A DNA stretch of 64,000 nt from Oceanobacillus saliphilus (GCF_023522835.1 NZ_JALCZU010000006.1:1-64000); one strand, 5' to 3'; shown: positions 17,558 through 27,454, counted from the first letter of the stretch. Notes: a model not told the origin generated them from the letters alone. Made by a program: numbers and translations.

Positions 17558-18547
17558 ATGAGAAAAGTTAGATTCATTGCTGTTTGGTCCGTTGTTTTCC
17601 TCATTTTCCTTTCGGCTTGCAATGCAGCAGAAACGACTAAGATAAGCTTGGCAGAGGTAACCCGTTCCCTCTTTTATGCGCCACAATATGTAGCACTTGA
17701 AAAAGGGTATTTTGAAGAGGAAGGTCTTGAAGTAGATCTGCAGACCACATGGGGTGGCGATACGACAATGACAGCACTCCTTTCAGGTGGCGCAGATATT
17801 GCACTCGTTGGATCTGAAACATCCATTTACGTTTATGCGCAGGATTCCAGGGATTATGCAATTAACTTCGCACAATTAACCCAGACAGATGGGACATTTC
17901 TAGTTGCAAAGGAGCCGAATCCCGATTTTACTTGGGAAGACCTTGAAGGAAGTAACTTTTTAGGACAGCGTGTTGGAGGAATGCCTCAAATGGTTGGGGA
18001 ATATGTATTAAAACTGCACGGCATTAATCCCCATTTAGATCTGGATTTAGTCCAGAACATTGATTTCGCCAATATCCCTGGAGCATTTGCATCGGGTGAT
18101 TATGAGTATGTTCAGCTATTTGAACCAACTGCAAGTGTATTTGAAAAAGAAGGTCAGGGACATATCGTAGCTTCATTCGGAGAGGAATCCGGAAAGGTAC
18201 CTTATACGGTCTTTATGACGAAGCAAAGCTATATGGAAGAAAACGATGAAGCTGTCGAGTCATTTACACGAGCAATATATAAAGCACAGCAGTGGGTTCA
18301 GGAAAACAGTGCTGAGGAAATCGCCGAAGTAATTGAGCCTTACTTTGAAGATACTGATTTAGATATTCTCACTGCATCAATCGACCGCTATAAAAGTCAG
18401 GGATCATTCGCCACTGATCCAATCCTCGATGAAGAAGAATGGAATAATCTAAAAGCAATTATGGATGAGGCCGGTGAACTTCCTGCCGATGTTCCTTATG
18501 AAGACTTGGTAAACACAGAATACGCTGAAAAGGTACTATCTGATTAA
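17558..18547 (+). CDS. ytlA: ABC transporter substrate-binding lipoprotein (NMT1/SsuA type, YtlA)
   Basis: The first 21 residues form a lipoprotein signal ending in LSAC (lipid-attached Cys21). The mature protein begins with TKISLAEVTRSLFYAPQYVALEKGYFEEEGLEV, the family hallmark of NMT1/SsuA binding proteins for thiamine precursors, sulfonates and similar small molecules. It captures substrate outside the membrane for YtlC/YtlD. The ATG at 17558 has AAAGGAA upstream. Position downstream of pckA matches B. subtilis ytlACD, though ytmA/ytmB are not present here. The ligand is not known. Confidence 0.88.
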   Translation: MRKVRFIAVWSVVFLIFLSACNAAETTKISLAEVTRSLFYAPQYVALEKGYFEEEGLEVDLQTTWGGDTTMTALLSGGADIALVGSETSIYVYAQDSRDYAINFAQLTQTDGTFLVAKEPNPDFTWEDLEGSNFLGQRVGGMPQMVGEYVLKLHGINPHLDLDLVQNIDFANIPGAFASGDYEYVQLFEPTASVFEKEGQGHIVASFGEESGKVPYTVFMTKQSYMEENDEAVESFTRAIYKAQQWVQENSAEEIAEVIEPYFEDTDLDILTASIDRYKSQGSFATDPILDEEEWNNLKAIMDEAGELPADVPYEDLVNTEYAEKVLSD

Positions 18548-18560
18548 AGGAGGGGATCTT

Positions 18561-19358
18561 GTGTCATTTTTGACCTTGGACCATGTCTCCCATCATTATT
18601 TTTCTAAAAATAATTACACAAAGGCATTAAACAATATTTCGATGTCTGTTAAAGAGGGGGAATTTATAGCACTGCTCGGACCAAGCGGTTGTGGTAAGTC
18701 AACACTTCTCTCCATTATGGCAGGAATCATCCGGCATACGGAGGGAAAGGTTTTGCTGCAAGGTGATGAAGTCGGCGAGTCAGAATTGGATATTGGCTAT
18801 ATGCTGCAGCAGGATTATCTTTTCCCTTGGAAAACCATCATCGATAATGTTTTGCTTGGTCCTAAAATCAATCGAAATATAACAGAGGAACTGAAGGAAA
18901 GAGCGATTAAACTGCTTCGTGAAGTAGGATTAAATAATGTCACATTGAAATATCCCAATGAGCTCTCAGGTGGAATGAGGCAGCGAGTGGCATTGGTTAG
19001 AACGCTAATAAATGATCCGAAAATATTATTGCTCGACGAACCTTTTTCTGCACTTGATTATCAGACAAAACTGAATCTTGAGGACTTGGTGTCTGATTTA
19101 CTCAAGACATACCATAAAACAGCTATTCTGGTAACCCATGATATTGGAGAGGCAATTGCAATGAGCGATCGTATTTTCATGATGAATACCAACCCTGGGT
19201 CCATTGCAAAAATATACGATGTCCCACTTGAACTTCGTAATGAAATTCCTTTCTTGTCCAGACGCCACCCAAAGTATCAAATCCTATTTGATAAGATCTG
19301 GAATGAATTGGAGGCAAAAGAATCAGAAAAAAAGGCGGTGAAAATTCCAAATGAATGA
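18561..19358 (+). CDS. ytlC: ABC transporter ATP-binding protein (YtlC)
   Basis: A nitrate/sulfonate/taurine-type ATPase of 265 residues. Walker A is GPSGCGKST, the signature is LSGGMRQR, Walker B is [12 protein letters not shown] and the switch His is in LVTHDIGEA. The GTG start is preceded by AGGAGGGG. It is 13 nt after ytlA and overlaps ytlD by 8 nt, so the three genes form one operon and one transporter. Confidence 0.95.
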   Translation: MSFLTLDHVSHHYFSKNNYTKALNNISMSVKEGEFIALLGPSGCGKSTLLSIMAGIIRHTEGKVLLQGDEVGESELDIGYMLQQDYLFPWKTIIDNVLLGPKINRNITEELKERAIKLLREVGLNNVTLKYPNELSGGMRQRVALVRTLINDPKILLLDEPFSALDYQTKLNLEDLVSDLLKTYHKTAILVTHDIGEAIAMSDRIFMMNTNPGSIAKIYDVPLELRNEIPFLSRRHPKYQILFDKIWNELEAKESEKKAVKIPNE

Positions 19359-20151
19359 TCGCCAATTATTTGAAAGCTACCAGCGGGGATTAAAAAGAGA
19401 GAAAAAAATTATCCTCGTCTGGCAGCTGACCATATTAATCTCCTTCTTTGCCTTATGGGAAGCAGCAAGCCGTTTCTATTGGATTGACCCACTGTTATTC
19501 AGTTCACCGAGCAGGGTTTTCCAACTCATTATCTCCCGATTTGCCAATGGCACTATATTTACGCATATACAGATTACCCTCTTTGAAACAATCATTGGGT
19601 TTATCATTGGAACCATAGGTGGAATACTTATTGCAACCATGCTTTGGTCTTCTGCACGCTTTGCAAAGGTGATGGATCCTTACCTTGTTGTATTTAATGC
19701 CATGCCAAAGGTAGCACTCGGACCGATTCTCATTGTGGCACTCGGACCAGGTTACCTGTCCATTATTGCAATGGGATTCATCATTTCAGTCATTGTAACG
19801 ACTTTAGTTGTATTCTCTGCATTTAATGAAGTCGATCCAAACTATGAAAAAGTATTGCGCAGCTTTGGTGCTACACGATGGCAATGCTTCCGGGAAGCCA
19901 TATTCCCTGCAGCCATGCCTGCCATGATTTCCACCTTGAAGGTGAATGTCGGGCTGTCCTGGGTCGGTGTCATCGTCGGTGAGTATCTTGTATCCAAGCA
20001 AGGTCTCGGATATCTCATCATCTATGGATTTCAAGTTTTCGATTTCACCCTCGTCATGGCAAGTTTAGTCATTATAGCAATCCTCGCTGCAATCATGTAT
20101 AAACTGGTTGAAAAACTGGAGAAATGGCTAATAAAAAACAGAAACATATAG
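19351..20151 (+). CDS. ytlD: ABC transporter permease (YtlD)
   Basis: An integral membrane protein of 266 residues with about six hydrophobic segments. The EAA loop that contacts the ATPase is visible as [23 protein letters not shown]. It overlaps the end of ytlC by 8 nt. The terminator stem begins before its stop codon, so the last codons double as the 5' arm of the hairpin. Confidence 0.93.
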   Translation: MNDRQLFESYQRGLKREKKIILVWQLTILISFFALWEAASRFYWIDPLLFSSPSRVFQLIISRFANGTIFTHIQITLFETIIGFIIGTIGGILIATMLWSSARFAKVMDPYLVVFNAMPKVALGPILIVALGPGYLSIIAMGFIISVIVTTLVVFSAFNEVDPNYEKVLRSFGATRWQCFREAIFPAAMPAMISTLKVNVGLSWVGVIVGEYLVSKQGLGYLIIYGFQVFDFTLVMASLVIIAILAAIMYKLVEKLEKWLIKNRNI

Positions 20152-20185
20152 CATGTTTTAAGCAGGCTATATGTTTCTGTTTTTT
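20133..20185 (+). terminator. Terminator of the ytlACD operon
   Basis: A 20-bp inverted repeat: the arm at 20133-20152 contains the last codons and stop of ytlD and pairs perfectly with 20166-20185. The A/T-rich outer end suits both directions, so it could also end ytkD transcripts. Confidence 0.85.
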
Positions 20186-20260
20186 CACGGGCATACTCTT
20201 TAGGATTCGCACTGCCGATGTTATCCTCACTTCAAAACAAAATATCAGAATATTATCTTG

Positions 20261-20734
20261 TTATTTGAAACGATTTTCTTTAATAAATTTCATACAGTGT
20301 TCGAGCACGCCATCTTTCATAATGAAACTATACTTTTTAATGTATTTGACTTTTGCTGGAATATATTTATGCAGGATCGGTCCGTCTGTTTCATAATAGG
20401 TTTCCTGTTCTGTCAGTTTATCTATTTTGGCAAAGTAGACATTTTTTATAACTGTATCGTTTCTGCCATCTACCATATATTGACCAATATAACTGATTTC
20501 CTGGATGGTTCCGCCAGTTTCTTCCATCACTTCTCGAATGGCAGCTTCTTTTGCCGTTTCTCCTTCTTCCACTTTTCCACCGGGAAATTCCAGTCCTCTT
20601 TCTTTATGTTTTGTTAATAGCCATTTTTCCTTATACTTGCATATAACCCAGACATGTTTTGGATACTTGGAAAATGGATGATCATCAAAAGATAGGTTTA
20701 CCTCATTGTTGTAATAGTCCCTGAATGTTATCAA
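20261..20734 (-). CDS. ytkD: Nudix hydrolase YtkD
   Basis: The Nudix box reads GGKVEEGETAKEAAIREVMEETGG (G-x5-E-x7-REUxEExGU), preceded by HVWVICKYKEKWLLTKHKERGLEFP. B. subtilis YtkD is a nucleoside triphosphate diphosphatase active on 8-oxo-dGTP and also acts on RNA 5' ends. I take the TTG at 20734, giving 157 residues, close to the B. subtilis length; an in-frame TTG at 20797 would overlap the upstream gene. Neither start has an ideal ribosome site. The location after ytlD matches B. subtilis. Confidence 0.87.
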   Translation of the reverse strand: MITFRDYYNNEVNLSFDDHPFSKYPKHVWVICKYKEKWLLTKHKERGLEFPGGKVEEGETAKEAAIREVMEETGGTIQEISYIGQYMVDGRNDTVIKNVYFAKIDKLTEQETYYETDGPILHKYIPAKVKYIKKYSFIMKDGVLEHCMKFIKENRFK

Positions 20735-20766
20735 ATAATTCAACTGCCTTTTTACTGATTGAAAAA

Positions 20767-21315
20767 TTAATAGAACATAATTTCTGTTATTTTCCAATCA
20801 CCATCAAATGTGAATTCCAACTCCAATGTATAATAGCCGTATAGATCCGTATAATTTTCCTGTACGACTTTAACTGTTGAAGCGTCCACGTTTATCATAT
20901 CATATTCATTTCCTTCGAGAAACCATGGTGGCGTTTCTGTCGGCAAGATATACATGCCATCTGCCTCTTCTGTGTAGTAGAAATCAACATAATCCTGAGC
21001 AGTTTCCTTCGTTGTAACCTTCTCAAATTCATTTAAGAGTTCCTCTTTCGTATTAAAGTTAATGACTTGATAATTTACATTCGTGTCCTGCACCAGAATA
21101 TCCATAAATGTACGCGTCAAATGAACGACATCATCATGAGTTAACGCTGCTTCAGAAGAGAACAGTTCATCTTTCGTCAGAGATGACATGTTGATTTGTT
21201 CATGGTCATCTGCTAACACTAGTTCCTTATTTATCGTAGTACTTCCTATATATACTAATAAAGCCACGATTCCAATTGTAATGATCCACTTCAGTTTCTT
21301 TGGCTGTTTATTCAT
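20767..21315 (-). CDS. Membrane-anchored or secreted protein of unknown function
   Basis: Residues 9-26 are a hydrophobic N-terminal segment (WIITIGIVALLVYIGSTT) after a Lys-rich start, so the remaining 150 residues should be outside the cell. That part is acidic and has no recognised motif. AGGGGG precedes the ATG. It lies 32 nt upstream of ytkD on the same strand and may be co-transcribed. Confidence 0.7.
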   Translation of the reverse strand: MNKQPKKLKWIITIGIVALLVYIGSTTINKELVLADDHEQINMSSLTKDELFSSEAALTHDDVVHLTRTFMDILVQDTNVNYQVINFNTKEELLNEFEKVTTKETAQDYVDFYYTEEADGMYILPTETPPWFLEGNEYDMINVDASTVKVVQENYTDLYGYYTLELEFTFDGDWKITEIMFY

Positions 21316-21420
21316 TTTATATCCCCCTGGCTGTTAAAGTGTTCTGTGCTTATCTATTCCTTTAATCCCAAGAGGTTAAACGCATTTTAAACATTTTTTA
21401 CCAATTCTATTCTAATTTTT

Positions 21421-21741
21421 CTACAAATGTTTGTCGGATAGAATACCCATTGATTTAATATGTGATTTTGTTTGTTCATCTCCCAGTTCATATACCATTC
21501 GAAAAGCCTCTGTCAAATTATCGTCATACTCGTCATTAGCACTATCATTATGATATGGAACGATTGGGATATGGGCACGTATATAAGAGTCAAAATTTGC
21601 CCCATGCATATTTTCCATTTTTGATCGTAGTAAAGCTATGTCTTGCATACTTGCATAGATGACAAAATCATCATTATTTTGATATCTCATCTGTGAAATT
21701 GACCCATCACCGATATTCACATAATATTTTTCTTTTTCCAA
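21421..21741 (-). CDS. Small conserved protein of unknown function
   Basis: About 106 residues, beginning EKEKYYVNIGDGSISQMRYQNNDDFVIYA and containing SYIRAHIPIVPYHNDSANDEYDDN. It resembles short Bacillaceae proteins loosely annotated as hydrolase/acyltransferase, but I see no catalytic motif to support that. The TTG at 21741 is 7 nt after AGGAGGTG. The first palindrome array starts about 90 bp upstream. Confidence 0.65.
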   Translation of the reverse strand: MEKEKYYVNIGDGSISQMRYQNNDDFVIYASMQDIALLRSKMENMHGANFDSYIRAHIPIVPYHNDSANDEYDDNLTEAFRMVYELGDEQTKSHIKSMGILSDKHL

Positions 21742-21828
21742 CTTACAGCACCTCCTGTCCTTAATTTGGCTCAATTACTCGAATTTAACCCAAAAAAAGC
21801 ATCTGGGTGAATACGTTTATTGTATATT

Positions 21829-22256
21829 GTGTCTTCATAACCATTATGAAGGTCATTTCTTCCGAGTTCTTCATCATCTTTGATCTTCATTACCGCTATG
21901 ATGGTCATTTCTCCCCTGTTTCTTCATCATCTTTGATCTTCATTACTGCTATGAAGGTCATTTCTTCTGGTTTCTTCATCAGCTTTGATCTTCATTACTG
22001 CTATGAAGGTCATTTCTCCCAGTTTCTTCATCATCATTGACTTTCATTACCGCTATGAAGGTCATTTCTCCCAGTTTCTTCATCATCTTTGATCTTCATT
22101 ACCATTATGAAGGTCATTTCTCACAGTTTCTTCATCAGCTTTGATCTTCATTACCACTATGAAGGTCATTTCTCCCGAGTTCTCCATCATCTTTGATCTT
22201 CATTACCGCTATGATGGTCATTTCTCCCCTGTTTCTTCATCAGCTTTGATCTTCAT
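21829..22256. repeat. Tandem array 1: palindromes with 52-bp period
   Basis: Nine units, the first and last partial. CTTCAT starts at 21833, 21885, 21938, 21990, about 22042, 22094, 22146, 22198 and 22251, so the period is 52 bp with two steps of 53. Each full unit is a palindrome TGATCTTCAT, 7 bp, ATGAAGGTCA, then a 25-bp linker starting TTTCTCCC. Linkers are conserved between units, which excludes CRISPR. Since 52 is not a multiple of 3 the array cannot encode a peptide repeat. See array 2 at 40226. Confidence 0.9.
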
Positions 22257-22276
22257 AAAATAAAAAGCTTGTAAAG

Positions 22277-22317
22277 AAAAGCACTTGCAAAATTCCTTGT
22301 GAATTTGCAAGTGCTTT
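22277..22317 (-). terminator. Terminator of the CmpX-like channel gene
   Basis: AAAGCACTTGCAAAATTC pairs with GAATTTGCAAGTGCTTT across a 5-nt loop, followed on the minus strand by TTTTCTTTAC. Confidence 0.8.
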
Positions 22318-22364
22318 AATCTTTTTAGTGGGCCTTAGATTTGTATTTATTTTCACTTCCTGGG

Positions 22365-24035
22365 TTAATGCTTTTCAGGATCATTGTTATCAACTGATTC
22401 TAAATCATTAATATTATCGAACGACTCTGGTTCCGTATCATCAATGGTCTGTTCCGTTGATTTTGTAGGATTTACTTCCGTATCTTCCATTAAATCAGAT
22501 ACGTCGCTTTTTTCAGTTTGTTGTTGATTTACCGTTGTCTCATCAATTGTATGATCAAACTTACGCAAATATTTTTTTGCGAAATCCTTGCCGCCAAGTC
22601 CAAACGCGAGACCGAACGCAAGGGACAAGCCTCCAAGAATTAGAATAAATGCTGCATTAACGATGGATGGAGCAATACCAAGCTGTGTCAATGCCATAAA
22701 CCCTGCAATTATTAGGATCGTATATTTTGCAAAACCTGCAAGTGTATTGGAAGCAGTACCATCAAGAATATTTTTCAATAGTTTTTGGACAATGTTTCCA
22801 AGGATAATCGCTACTGCAAGAATCAGAACGGCTGCAAGCACATGTGGAATATACGCAGTGATAGCCGTTGCAATTCCTACAAGGAAGTCAAGCTGCACAA
22901 GATTCAGTGCCTGTACTGTAAGGAAAAAGACAATCAGGAACTGTACAATATAACCTAAAATGGCAGAAGGGCTCATCTTGTTGCTTGCGGCGCTCTTATT
23001 GCCGACATTCAATGTAGCAGAGAGGCGGTCAAAGCCAATACGCTGCACATAGTCTTCAACAAATCCGCCAATTAATTTTCCAAGCCATATACCAACAAGT
23101 ACAAGGGTAATGGCGACGATGATATTTGGAATCATTGTCATAACGGTATTTAACATGTCAATGGCTGGATCTGTAATACCTCTCCATTCAAGTTGTTCAA
23201 GAGCAGTAATTGTGATAGGAATCAGAATTAAAATGAAAACAATATTACCGACAAATGCTGCAAAGCTAGTACCTTCAAAGAGCTTGGAAAGCTTTAAACG
23301 TTCAATCAGCTTTTCAGAACCAACAGCCTGCAGAAGATTTGTGACAATGTTTTTTACAATTTTAGCTACAAACCAACCGACTGCAAAGATAATAGCTGCA
23401 GCAATCAATTTTGGAATAAATCCGAGAATACTAGCAAGCAGTCCGCTGAATGGTGCTGCCACACCTTGAATATTCAGGGCATCAAAAACACCTGGGATGA
23501 ATAAAAGCAATATGAGATAAAAAGCTACTTTTCCAATAGTTTGCGTATATCCACGAATCTCCTCTTCCGTTTTAGCCACTTTCATCTTAAAAAATAAATT
23601 TTGCAAATTGACTTTTCTGCTTCCCTCAACAATCAACCACTGAGTAACACTTGCAAGCACCCATGCTAACAGCAGGATAAGCGCTGCACCCAATACTTGC
23701 GGGATGAAGTTTAAGAAGGTGGAAATAAGATCAGATAAAGGATTTGCAATCATATTCAGGTTCAATACGTTGAAGAACAGGATGAATACTACTAAAAGAA
23801 GTATGTAATAAACCACTTTTCCAATTATCTTGGCTGAATTTACAGGTTTATCACTTGTACGAAATCTGTTAAACAGTTTATCGTCCCAATCGGTTTTTTT
23901 CAATGCCTTTTCAACTGCATTACCAATTACTTTTGCAATCAGCCACCCAACCAATAAAACAAGAAGTGCAATAACGAAATTTTGCAGTCCTTGCATAAAA
24001 CTAACTGAAAAATACTGTTCCATAAAGTTGCTCAT
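22365..24035 (-). CDS. CmpX-like mechanosensitive-channel family membrane protein
   Basis: A 556-residue membrane protein with about ten to twelve hydrophobic helices arranged in repeated pairs, each with a pattern like ALLVLLVGWLIAKVIGNAV (the conserved TM-helix family related to MscS). The region ends with SLAFGLAFGLGGKDFAKKYLRKF, after which comes an acidic, Thr/Asp-rich cytoplasmic tail of about 60 residues. No MscS beta-domain is seen. Members such as CmpX affect osmotic behaviour and surface sensing. GGGAG lies about 10 nt before the ATG. Confidence 0.8.
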   Translation of the reverse strand: MSNFMEQYFSVSFMQGLQNFVIALLVLLVGWLIAKVIGNAVEKALKKTDWDDKLFNRFRTSDKPVNSAKIIGKVVYYILLLVVFILFFNVLNLNMIANPLSDLISTFLNFIPQVLGAALILLLAWVLASVTQWLIVEGSRKVNLQNLFFKMKVAKTEEEIRGYTQTIGKVAFYLILLLFIPGVFDALNIQGVAAPFSGLLASILGFIPKLIAAAIIFAVGWFVAKIVKNIVTNLLQAVGSEKLIERLKLSKLFEGTSFAAFVGNIVFILILIPITITALEQLEWRGITDPAIDMLNTVMTMIPNIIVAITLVLVGIWLGKLIGGFVEDYVQRIGFDRLSATLNVGNKSAASNKMSPSAILGYIVQFLIVFFLTVQALNLVQLDFLVGIATAITAYIPHVLAAVLILAVAIILGNIVQKLLKNILDGTASNTLAGFAKYTILIIAGFMALTQLGIAPSIVNAAFILILGGLSLAFGLAFGLGGKDFAKKYLRKFDHTIDETTVNQQQTEKSDVSDLMEDTEVNPTKSTEQTIDDTEPESFDNINDLESVDNNDPEKH

Positions 24036-24216
24036 CTACACAAACTCCCTTCAAGAATATACTTATATATACCTTGAAGGGATAATTTCAAAACATTATA
24101 AATTTATTAAAAGTTATTACTCCAGCTAATGGACCTGGCAAACCACGTTCAGCCCAAGAAAGTCTGTAGCTTTAGCAAAACTTCCTTCATCATTTTACGT
24201 CGCTAAAACCGGGGCA

Positions 24217-25659
24217 TTAGTCATTGATTAATTTGTTTCTGACCAACTTATTTGACGCATTTCTTGGCAGCTCATCGACAAAGCGGATCTCTTTGGGTAA
24301 TTTATATTTCGCCAATCTGTTTTTGGCATATGCGTAAATTTCCTCGGCTGTCACTTCCCGCTTTTTCACAACAAAAGCAACAGGTACCTTTCCCCACACT
24401 TCATCAGCTTTTCCTGCAACACCAACTTCCAGAATTTGCTCCATACCACTAAGAACGCTTTCTATTTCAGATGGGTAAATATTTTCCCCGCCCGAAATAA
24501 TCAGGTCCTTCCTTCGATCCACGATATATAAAAATCCATCGGCATCCAAATAGCCGAGGTCGCCAGTTGAAAACCACCCACCTGTAAATGCTGCTTCATT
24601 TGCTTCTTTGTTTTTAAAATATCCCTTTGTAACCATCGGGCCTTTCACGAGAATTTCACCTATCTGATCTGTTGCGTGTTCAGAGATTTTCAGCTGAGCA
24701 GAGAAAAGAGGTTTGCCTGCTGACCCGACTTTTTCCAATGCGTCTTTGGGGCTCAGCGTCACAAGTTGTGACGCCGTCTCCGTCATCCCATACGACTGAA
24801 ATACTGGAATATTTTTTTCCTTAGCCCTCTTAAGCATTGGCTTTGGTGCAGGGCCTCCACCGAGAAGCAAGCAACGTAATGATGTCGGATAGGATTGATC
24901 ACCAAGCATTTCCATGAGACGCTGCACCATGATTGTTACAACCGAAACAATCGTAATTCCTTTCTTCATAATTGCCTCATGTACTTTTACTGCATCAAAC
25001 TTTTCCATGAGGTAAATCGGCATCCCATAAATGACGCTCTTGATTGCTGTTGACAGTCCACTTACATGAAAAACAGGCAAGGGAATCAGCCACTTATCTT
25101 CTTTATTAAGTCCAAGATTCAAAGCTGAACTAATTGCACTCCACCAATGGTTGCCATATGTATGAATGACGCCTTTCGGAAAACCGGTTGTTCCAGAAGT
25201 GTACATAATGGTAAATATATCATCTAGATGCAGCTCCGATTTTAATGTGAAATCCTTTTCTATAACAGACTCCATCTCAGAAAAAGTCTTCATTTTTTCT
25301 GCTTTCAAATCGTTGGTAGAGTCTTTTAAATGATCGGCAGTCAGTAATAGAGAAACTTCAGCGTCCTTCAATTGATAATTTAGTTCTTCATCCGTCAATC
25401 GCGTATTCAGCATGACGCCAACTGCTCCCAAGTAGCTTAGTGCATGGATTGCCACTACCATTGGAACCTGATTGGTAGATAAAATTCCAACATGAACTCC
25501 CTCTGTAACTCCCACTTGTGCTAGCTTTCTTGCGAAGATCTGGCTTCTTTCTTTTAACTCAGCAAAAGTCACTGTCATGCCGTTATCCATCTCAATCGCA
25601 ATCAGCTCAGGGGATAAATCAGCCTGTTTCGTTAACCAATGGGGAATAATTTCTGCCAT
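24217..25659 (-). CDS. menE: o-Succinylbenzoate-CoA ligase (MenE)
   Basis: An adenylate-forming enzyme activating o-succinylbenzoate with CoA in menaquinone synthesis. Visible motifs are the P-loop MYTSGTTGFPKG, FQSYGMTETASQ, the STGDLGYLDADGFLYIVDRRKD hinge region and the C-terminal Lys in NKLVRNKL. At 480 residues it is full length. A terminator lies between menB and this gene, so menE may have its own promoter. The next pathway gene menC, adjacent in B. subtilis, is not found in this window. Confidence 0.95.
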   Translation of the reverse strand: MAEIIPHWLTKQADLSPELIAIEMDNGMTVTFAELKERSQIFARKLAQVGVTEGVHVGILSTNQVPMVVAIHALSYLGAVGVMLNTRLTDEELNYQLKDAEVSLLLTADHLKDSTNDLKAEKMKTFSEMESVIEKDFTLKSELHLDDIFTIMYTSGTTGFPKGVIHTYGNHWWSAISSALNLGLNKEDKWLIPLPVFHVSGLSTAIKSVIYGMPIYLMEKFDAVKVHEAIMKKGITIVSVVTIMVQRLMEMLGDQSYPTSLRCLLLGGGPAPKPMLKRAKEKNIPVFQSYGMTETASQLVTLSPKDALEKVGSAGKPLFSAQLKISEHATDQIGEILVKGPMVTKGYFKNKEANEAAFTGGWFSTGDLGYLDADGFLYIVDRRKDLIISGGENIYPSEIESVLSGMEQILEVGVAGKADEVWGKVPVAFVVKKREVTAEEIYAYAKNRLAKYKLPKEIRFVDELPRNASNKLVRNKLIND

Positions 25660-25727
25660 TCTGATGATTCTCCTTACTTATTGTTTATTGTTTATTCCCA
25701 AATGGAATAGGTGGCGTGTGCCAAAAA

Positions 25728-25766
25728 ATCAAAAACCTTTGCCAAAATTTAAGCAAAGGTTTTATT
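25728..25766 (-). terminator. Intrinsic terminator between menB and menE
   Basis: AAACCTTTGC and GCAAAGGTTT form a 10-bp stem, followed on the minus strand by TTTTTGATTTTTT. It would separate menE from the menFDHB transcript, at least in part. Confidence 0.82.
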
Positions 25767-25780
25767 ATCGTTATCTCAGA

Positions 25781-26599
25781 TCAAGGGAAACGCGGAAATT
25801 GTTTGAAGTCTGGCTTTCTTTTCTCTTTGAAAGCGTCGCGTCCTTCTTTTGCTTCTTCTGTTGTATAGTAAAGCAATGTGGCATCTCCACCAAGTTGCTG
25901 TAATCCAGCAAGTCCATCCGTATCCGCATTGAAAGATGCTTTCAGGAAGCGAAGTGCAGTTGGTGATTTTTCAAGAATTTCTTCACACCATTGCAATGTT
26001 TCATCTTCTAATTGATCCAATGGAACTACTTTGTTTACCATGCCCATTTCATACGCTTCATCCGCATTATATTGACGGCATAAATACCATATTTCACGTG
26101 CCCGTTTGTGCCCGACCATTCGTGCAAGGTAGCCAGCCCCATATCCAGCATCAAAGCTTCCTACTTTCGGTCCTGTTTGTCCGAAAATTGCATTGTCAGC
26201 AGCGATTGTCAAGTCACATACAACGTGCAAGACATGCCCCCCACCGATTGCATATCCGGAAACCATTGCGATGACCGGTTTTGGAATCGTACGGATCAAT
26301 CGTTGTAAATCAAGGACATTCAAACGTGGAATACTGTCCGTTCCAACATACCCACCATGCCCGCGGACAGCCTGGTCTCCACCGGAACAAAACGCTTCGT
26401 CTCCTTCACCGGCAAGAATAATTACTCCAATTGAAGAATCGTCCCTTGCGTCTGAAAATGCATGGATCATTTCTTGAATGGTTAGCGGTGTAAATGCATT
26501 CCGTCTTTCTGGACGGTTAATACTCACTTTAGCAACGCCATTATATTTTTCATAAACAATTTCTTCATAGTCTTTCGCTTTTTGCCATTCTACTGTCAT
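25781..26599 (-). CDS. menB: 1,4-Dihydroxy-2-naphthoyl-CoA synthase (MenB)
   Basis: A crotonase-fold enzyme closing the second ring of menaquinone. [48 protein letters not shown] and [19 protein letters not shown] are characteristic. The ATG at 26599 has GGAGGG 8 nt upstream; the in-frame TTG two codons before is not used. About 272 residues is normal. It follows menH on the same strand. Confidence 0.97.
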   Translation of the reverse strand: MTVEWQKAKDYEEIVYEKYNGVAKVSINRPERRNAFTPLTIQEMIHAFSDARDDSSIGVIILAGEGDEAFCSGGDQAVRGHGGYVGTDSIPRLNVLDLQRLIRTIPKPVIAMVSGYAIGGGHVLHVVCDLTIAADNAIFGQTGPKVGSFDAGYGAGYLARMVGHKRAREIWYLCRQYNADEAYEMGMVNKVVPLDQLEDETLQWCEEILEKSPTALRFLKASFNADTDGLAGLQQLGGDATLLYYTTEEAKEGRDAFKEKRKPDFKQFPRFP

Positions 26600-26636
26600 G
26601 TTCAAATCCCTCCAATAGTTACTATGTAGTTATCTT

Positions 26637-27449
26637 TTAGTCAGTATGCGTATTGGCATGAATAAATGCCTTTACCATTTTACCAAAAGTATTCGGTTTT
26701 TCCACGTGAATTGCATGACCTGCATCCTCACATATTATCAGATTACATGATATCAGCTTTTTTTGCATCTTTTTATTGATTGCAACAAATTTCTCATCAA
26801 GTTCCCCAGCAATCAGTAACACCGGTTTCTTAAAATCATGGAGCCGATCCCATAAAGATAGCTGGTTCCCAGTACCCATCATACGGAGCGATTGGGCCAA
26901 CCCCTCTGCAGATTGCGAAAGCCGCTCAGCACGTAATGATCCCTGTACATCGGCAGAAAGTCTTTTTTGTGAATCAAATAATGGAATATCCTGCCAAAAA
27001 TCTACGAATGACGATATTCCACACTGCTCGATACGCTCAGCCAGCTTCTCATCATTTTCTTTTCTTGACTTCCTTGCTTCCTCATCAGCAATTCCTGGTG
27101 AGGAACTTTCCAAAATTAATGAACGTAATGAATCCTGAAACAATATGGCATATGACAGTGCGGTTCGGCCGCCCATTGAATATCCAAGCAAATGAAACGG
27201 ACCTAAATCAATTGATTGGAAGAGTTCAAATAAATCCTTGCAGCAATCTGCCATAGACCTAGGTGATGGTGTCCGAGTTTTGCCGTGTCCGGGCAAATCA
27301 ACCGTTATTAGTTGATATCCTGATCCCCAGCTATCTACAAATGGCTTCCATGCAGCTGAACTACCTGTGAAACCATGCAACATGACAACGGGAACACCTT
27401 CTCCATGAATTTCGTACCAGTAGGCTGCATCTTCTCTGGAAAAATACAT
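26637..27449 (-). CDS. menH: 2-Succinyl-6-hydroxy-2,4-cyclohexadiene-1-carboxylate synthase (MenH)
   Basis: An alpha/beta hydrolase of about 270 residues. VVMLHGFTGSS provides the oxyanion region, GYSMGGR the nucleophile Ser, AGELDEKF the Asp and EDAGHAIHVEKP the catalytic His. In menaquinone synthesis it eliminates pyruvate from the MenD product. The ATG at 27449 has AGGGA upstream and lies 5 nt after the menD stop; an upstream start would overlap menD. Confidence 0.92.
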   Translation of the reverse strand: MYFSREDAAYWYEIHGEGVPVVMLHGFTGSSAAWKPFVDSWGSGYQLITVDLPGHGKTRTPSPRSMADCCKDLFELFQSIDLGPFHLLGYSMGGRTALSYAILFQDSLRSLILESSSPGIADEEARKSRKENDEKLAERIEQCGISSFVDFWQDIPLFDSQKRLSADVQGSLRAERLSQSAEGLAQSLRMMGTGNQLSLWDRLHDFKKPVLLIAGELDEKFVAINKKMQKKLISCNLIICEDAGHAIHVEKPNTFGKMVKAFIHANTHTD

Positions 27450-27454
27450 ATCAA

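Noticed and set aside
21829-22256. CRISPR array
   Set aside because: Linkers are conserved between units instead of unique, the repeats are near-perfect palindromes with gradual variation, and no cas genes are near.
25693-25709. Palindrome TATTCC-N5-GGAATA upstream of menE
   Set aside because: Arms of only 6 bp in AT-rich sequence; too likely by chance to list as an operator.
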